In this document: one piece after another, positions 36,280 through 38,279 of the stretch
Layout of the letters: the number at the start of each line of letters is the position of its first letter
Numbering within the stretch: the first letter of the stretch is position 1
IMG/VR virus record: IMGVR_UViG_3300020474_001067
Coordinates: 1-38,279 of that record
Direction: 5' to 3' (one strand)
DNA from: a virus
DNA: 38,279 bases
Program-made: the position numbers and the translations under genes
The notes under the pieces: generated by a model
What the model saw: the letters and a program-made list of their open reading frames with translations, nothing else
The model's database searches: none
Told to the model about the DNA's origin: nothing

Positions 36280-37627
36280 ATCTTTCAATCACACACTCAT
36301 CATGCATTTGTGCGATAAACTCATCAGACAAAGTAGCAAAGAATTGTGGTTGTTGTTTAAAATCTCCTTTATATCTCAATTGCAAGTCAAGAATAGTAAC
36401 TCCATCTCTTTTTAGTTTGTAAAAAACTTTTGCAGCCTCTGCATCTTTTTTTGCATCTCCATCATATACCATAAGATACGGTTTATTATTTGCAGCCAGA
36501 TTTGCCAGTCCACATAAGATAGTATGTTGCGGAAGAACTTTTGCTGGTTTCAAATTTAATACATCATCACCTTTCTTCTTAGGAGTATAATCAGCATATC
36601 CAGTAACTAAAGCAAATTCAAAAAAATAATCCCCAATTTCTTTTGCTTTAAGTTTTGTTTGCATTTGTGTTTTTAATACGATATCAATTAAACTAGTAGC
36701 AAAAAACTCAGCATTTTCCTGAATAAGTTTATTGAATCCTTGGTATAGTTCATTATCTTCTTTTGCAAGATCGGCATTTATAAAATCTCTCAGTCCAACT
36801 TGACCTTTTTTAGTTGCATCAAAAAAAGTTGTTCCCTCTATAGTTCCATCAATATCAGACAAATCAACTGGATTATCTGTATTATTAAATCCTTTTATAT
36901 TAATTAAGTCATATTTTTTACCACCGTTTGGAGCCTGCACTTTCATACTCCAAATGTCACTATTGGACATCCTATCCAGTCCTTTAATATTAATAACTCC
37001 TGCTTCTTGAGCCTTTCTTATAACATTTGGAAAATAATTTTGACGTATTTCATTTAACTTATCTCTCTGTTTTTGAAAGGAGGGACCATCAATAAATGTA
37101 GAATATGCTTTATTGATGATAGTTGGATCAGCTCCCTTTACATTTTTTTTCTTCTTTAAAGAAATTCCATAAAAAGTTTTATTATCAACCTCAACAACAA
37201 AGTCTGATGAATTATAATCAAAACCACTCTTTTCATTCTTTAACTGAAATTTCTCTACTGCAGTAGGCCACTTTGCTCCAGTCAAATATACATTATCTAC
37301 AATATCAACATTATCTCCCATTGATTTTACGAATTTTTTAACTCCAATTGCAGCAGAAAATCCAGCAACAATATTTGCAACTAAATCGTTTCTTGATTTT
37401 CCACTCAAAGATGCAGCACCAGAAAACATTGCTTTAAATTTTGGATCTAGTGGTTTAACTTTAGAAACAACATTCAATCCATCTGTTGATGCCCATTTCA
37501 ATAAATCTCCACCACTAGAATCTTTAACTAGTTCATTAATCTTTCTTGTAGGCATCAAAAGTCCAGCAGCACAAAACACTTCTGATGGTTCAAGAGAAGT
37601 TTTCTTCTCAGTACTTTTAGTTGCCAT
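36278..37627 (-). CDS. 449-residue protein, possible PD-(D/E)xK nuclease-like
   Basis: Not recognised by family. The segment SSDFVVEVDNKTFYGISLKK (about residues 140-160) has the D...E-x(n)-x-S-L-K spacing of the PD-(D/E)xK nuclease core (D, then a strand, then a lysine in ISLKKKK), preceded by WPTAVEKFQLKNEKSGFDYN. KPYLMVYDGDAKKDAEAAKV follows much later. This is a motif impression and not a confirmed fold. Codon use looks more AT-rich than the neighbours, which may mean recent acquisition. A late-type box lies just upstream. Confidence 0.55.
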   Translation of the reverse strand: MATKSTEKKTSLEPSEVFCAAGLLMPTRKINELVKDSSGGDLLKWASTDGLNVVSKVKPLDPKFKAMFSGAASLSGKSRNDLVANIVAGFSAAIGVKKFVKSMGDNVDIVDNVYLTGAKWPTAVEKFQLKNEKSGFDYNSSDFVVEVDNKTFYGISLKKKKNVKGADPTIINKAYSTFIDGPSFQKQRDKLNEIRQNYFPNVIRKAQEAGVINIKGLDRMSNSDIWSMKVQAPNGGKKYDLINIKGFNNTDNPVDLSDIDGTIEGTTFFDATKKGQVGLRDFINADLAKEDNELYQGFNKLIQENAEFFATSLIDIVLKTQMQTKLKAKEIGDYFFEFALVTGYADYTPKKKGDDVLNLKPAKVLPQHTILCGLANLAANNKPYLMVYDGDAKKDAEAAKVFYKLKRDGVTILDLQLRYKGDFKQQPQFFATLSDEFIAQMHDECVIER

Positions 37628-37639
37628 TACCTTTTTAGG

Positions 37640-37647
37640 TATTTATG
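37640..37647 (-). promoter_or_regulatory. Late-type box CATAAATA before the 449-residue gene
   Basis: On the minus strand CATAAATA lies only 12 bases before the ATG at 37627. If it is used, the transcript leader would be very short, so either the start is near-leaderless or the box is not the promoter. Confidence 0.4.
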
Positions 37648-37650
37648 GAG

Positions 37651-37842
37651 TTATAACCCCTTGAGATAGTCCCTCTCGTTTTGATAGGGAACTGTTTCTC
37701 CGGTGTATAGTTTCCATCCCTCATGAAGTTCAGGAACTAACCACTGATCAACCCGATAACAGTATTGCCAATTAACGGGTTGAATACAATTCATTACAAC
37801 AACAGACCAGAATGCTGATATGTAGTTGATTGCAGTAAGCAT
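37651..37842 (-). CDS. 63-residue hypothetical protein
   Basis: MLTAINYISAFWSVVVMNCI then QPVNWQYCYRVDQWLVPELH and EGWKLYTGETVPYQNERDYL. A weak hydrophobic N-terminus and a Tyr/Trp-rich body with two cysteines. Its ATG overlaps the MazG stop as TAATG. Not recognised. Confidence 0.6.
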   Translation of the reverse strand: MLTAINYISAFWSVVVMNCIQPVNWQYCYRVDQWLVPELHEGWKLYTGETVPYQNERDYLKGL

Positions 37843-38249
37843 TAAACGTCGTCCTCTTTTCTGTTCTCAGAACTATAAACATCAAACTCACCACCAGGAT
37901 AGCGTGCTTTGAGTTTCTCTACATTCATCTCAATCACTTCATCAAAGGTTGTATCAAGTGCCATACATGCCTGTGCCAGATACCAACAGATATCTCCAAG
38001 TTCACGTTTCATGTGAAAGACATTCTCTTCGTTGTAGGGTTTACCTTGCAAGAAGATCTTCTTTACTACTTCAGTAAACTCACCTGCTTCTGCAGATAGT
38101 CCAAGAGCAGCAGTCAAGAGTTGTGAGACGTTTGCATCATTCACTTCTAGTTCACTAAGTCGTGCAGCAAGAACAGGCCAGTCAAGACTTGGAGCACTAG
38201 TGACTCCTTCTACAAATTCAAGGTACTTTTCGGTATCAACTTTAGTCAT
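37842..38249 (-). CDS. mazG: MazG-like nucleotide pyrophosphohydrolase
   Basis: 135 residues. The MazG fold core is plain: LGLSAEAGEFTEVVKKIFLQ (E-x-x-E metal site), then HMKRELGDICWYLAQACMAL (E-x-x-D) and DEVIEMNVEKLKARYPGG. This is the single-domain cyanophage type. Known of the family: hydrolysis of (d)NTPs to monophosphates. In cyanophages it was proposed to alter host (p)ppGpp, later work favours dGTP and dCTP. It would recycle host nucleotides along with NrdAB. The upstream region lies at the window edge. Confidence 0.93.
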   Translation of the reverse strand: MTKVDTEKYLEFVEGVTSAPSLDWPVLAARLSELEVNDANVSQLLTAALGLSAEAGEFTEVVKKIFLQGKPYNEENVFHMKRELGDICWYLAQACMALDTTFDEVIEMNVEKLKARYPGGEFDVYSSENRKEDDV

Positions 38250-38279
38250 GAAAATCAGGGATAAATGGTTCTTGGCAAT

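Noticed and set aside
460-37999. Many plus-strand open frames of 60-240 codons
   Set aside because: All lie antisense to well-supported minus-strand genes, have no ribosome sites or recognisable motifs, and arise as shadow frames.
1-38279. CRISPR array, insertion sequence or integrase
   Set aside because: No regularly spaced repeats, transposase or recombinase motifs, or attachment-like duplications were seen.

Overview
This window is a stretch of the genome of a T4-like cyanomyovirus, a tailed phage of marine Synechococcus or Prochlorococcus. The evidence is a class Ia ribonucleotide reductase pair (nrdA, nrdB) next to a gp61-type DNA primase, T4-type late promoters (ATAAATA core), a phage tRNA cluster, and host-like genes typical of these phages: two high-light-inducible proteins (hli), the phosphate-binding protein pstS, 6-phosphogluconate dehydrogenase (gnd) and MazG. 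Every gene I can support lies on the minus strand, so the region is transcribed from high to low coordinates. Adjacent genes very often overlap by 1-20 bases, commonly as ATGA or TGATG.

From high to low coordinates: 38.25-36.2 kb holds mazG, a small gene, a 449-residue protein of unknown function and a fused nucleotidyltransferase. 36.2-31.1 kb holds probable virion or virion-assembly proteins (a 686-residue lysine-rich protein, a DUF3008 protein, a 352-residue structural-looking protein) behind ATAAATA late promoters. 31.1-25.6 kb holds replication and nucleotide genes (three small genes, primase, nrdA, nrdB, a GTG-started 44-residue gene). 25.6-20.5 kb holds a GIY-YIG nuclease, six tRNAs (Arg-TCT, Gly-TCC, Asn-GTT, Val-TAC, Ile-TAT, Met-CAT), a strongly folded stretch between tRNA-Asn and tRNA-Val, a gnd operon full of tiny membrane proteins, and a Phd-like antitoxin gene with a palindrome at its own promoter. 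20.5-19.4 kb holds small genes and a mannose-6-phosphate isomerase-type cupin.

19.24-5.76 kb is one uninterrupted 15-gene glycan cluster: gmd, fcl, a ColD-like dehydratase, a GT10 fucosyltransferase-like protein, a plant-type GDP-mannose 3,5-epimerase, another SDR epimerase, two GT11 fucosyltransferases, a TOD1/MUCI70 (DUF616)-like protein, an AsnB-like amidotransferase, a methyltransferase, a GT23/65-like fucosyltransferase, a GT2, a GT2/GT7-like enzyme and a GT25. It is a GDP-mannose-derived sugar system that could make GDP-L-fucose, GDP-L-galactose and a GDP-3,6-dideoxyhexose and transfer them. The cupin just upstream could supply mannose-6-phosphate.

5.6-0 kb holds an exported beta-barrel-like protein behind a late promoter, pstS behind a Pho-box-like upstream region, an hli operon of seven translationally coupled small genes, a lipoprotein lysozyme-like gene, several small genes, a secreted HExxH metallopeptidase and two membrane proteins, the last running off the left edge.

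The genes most worth following are the glycan cluster, the two micro-operons of tiny membrane proteins (hli and gnd), the solitary Phd-like gene with its palindrome, and the candidate structured RNA inside the tRNA cluster.
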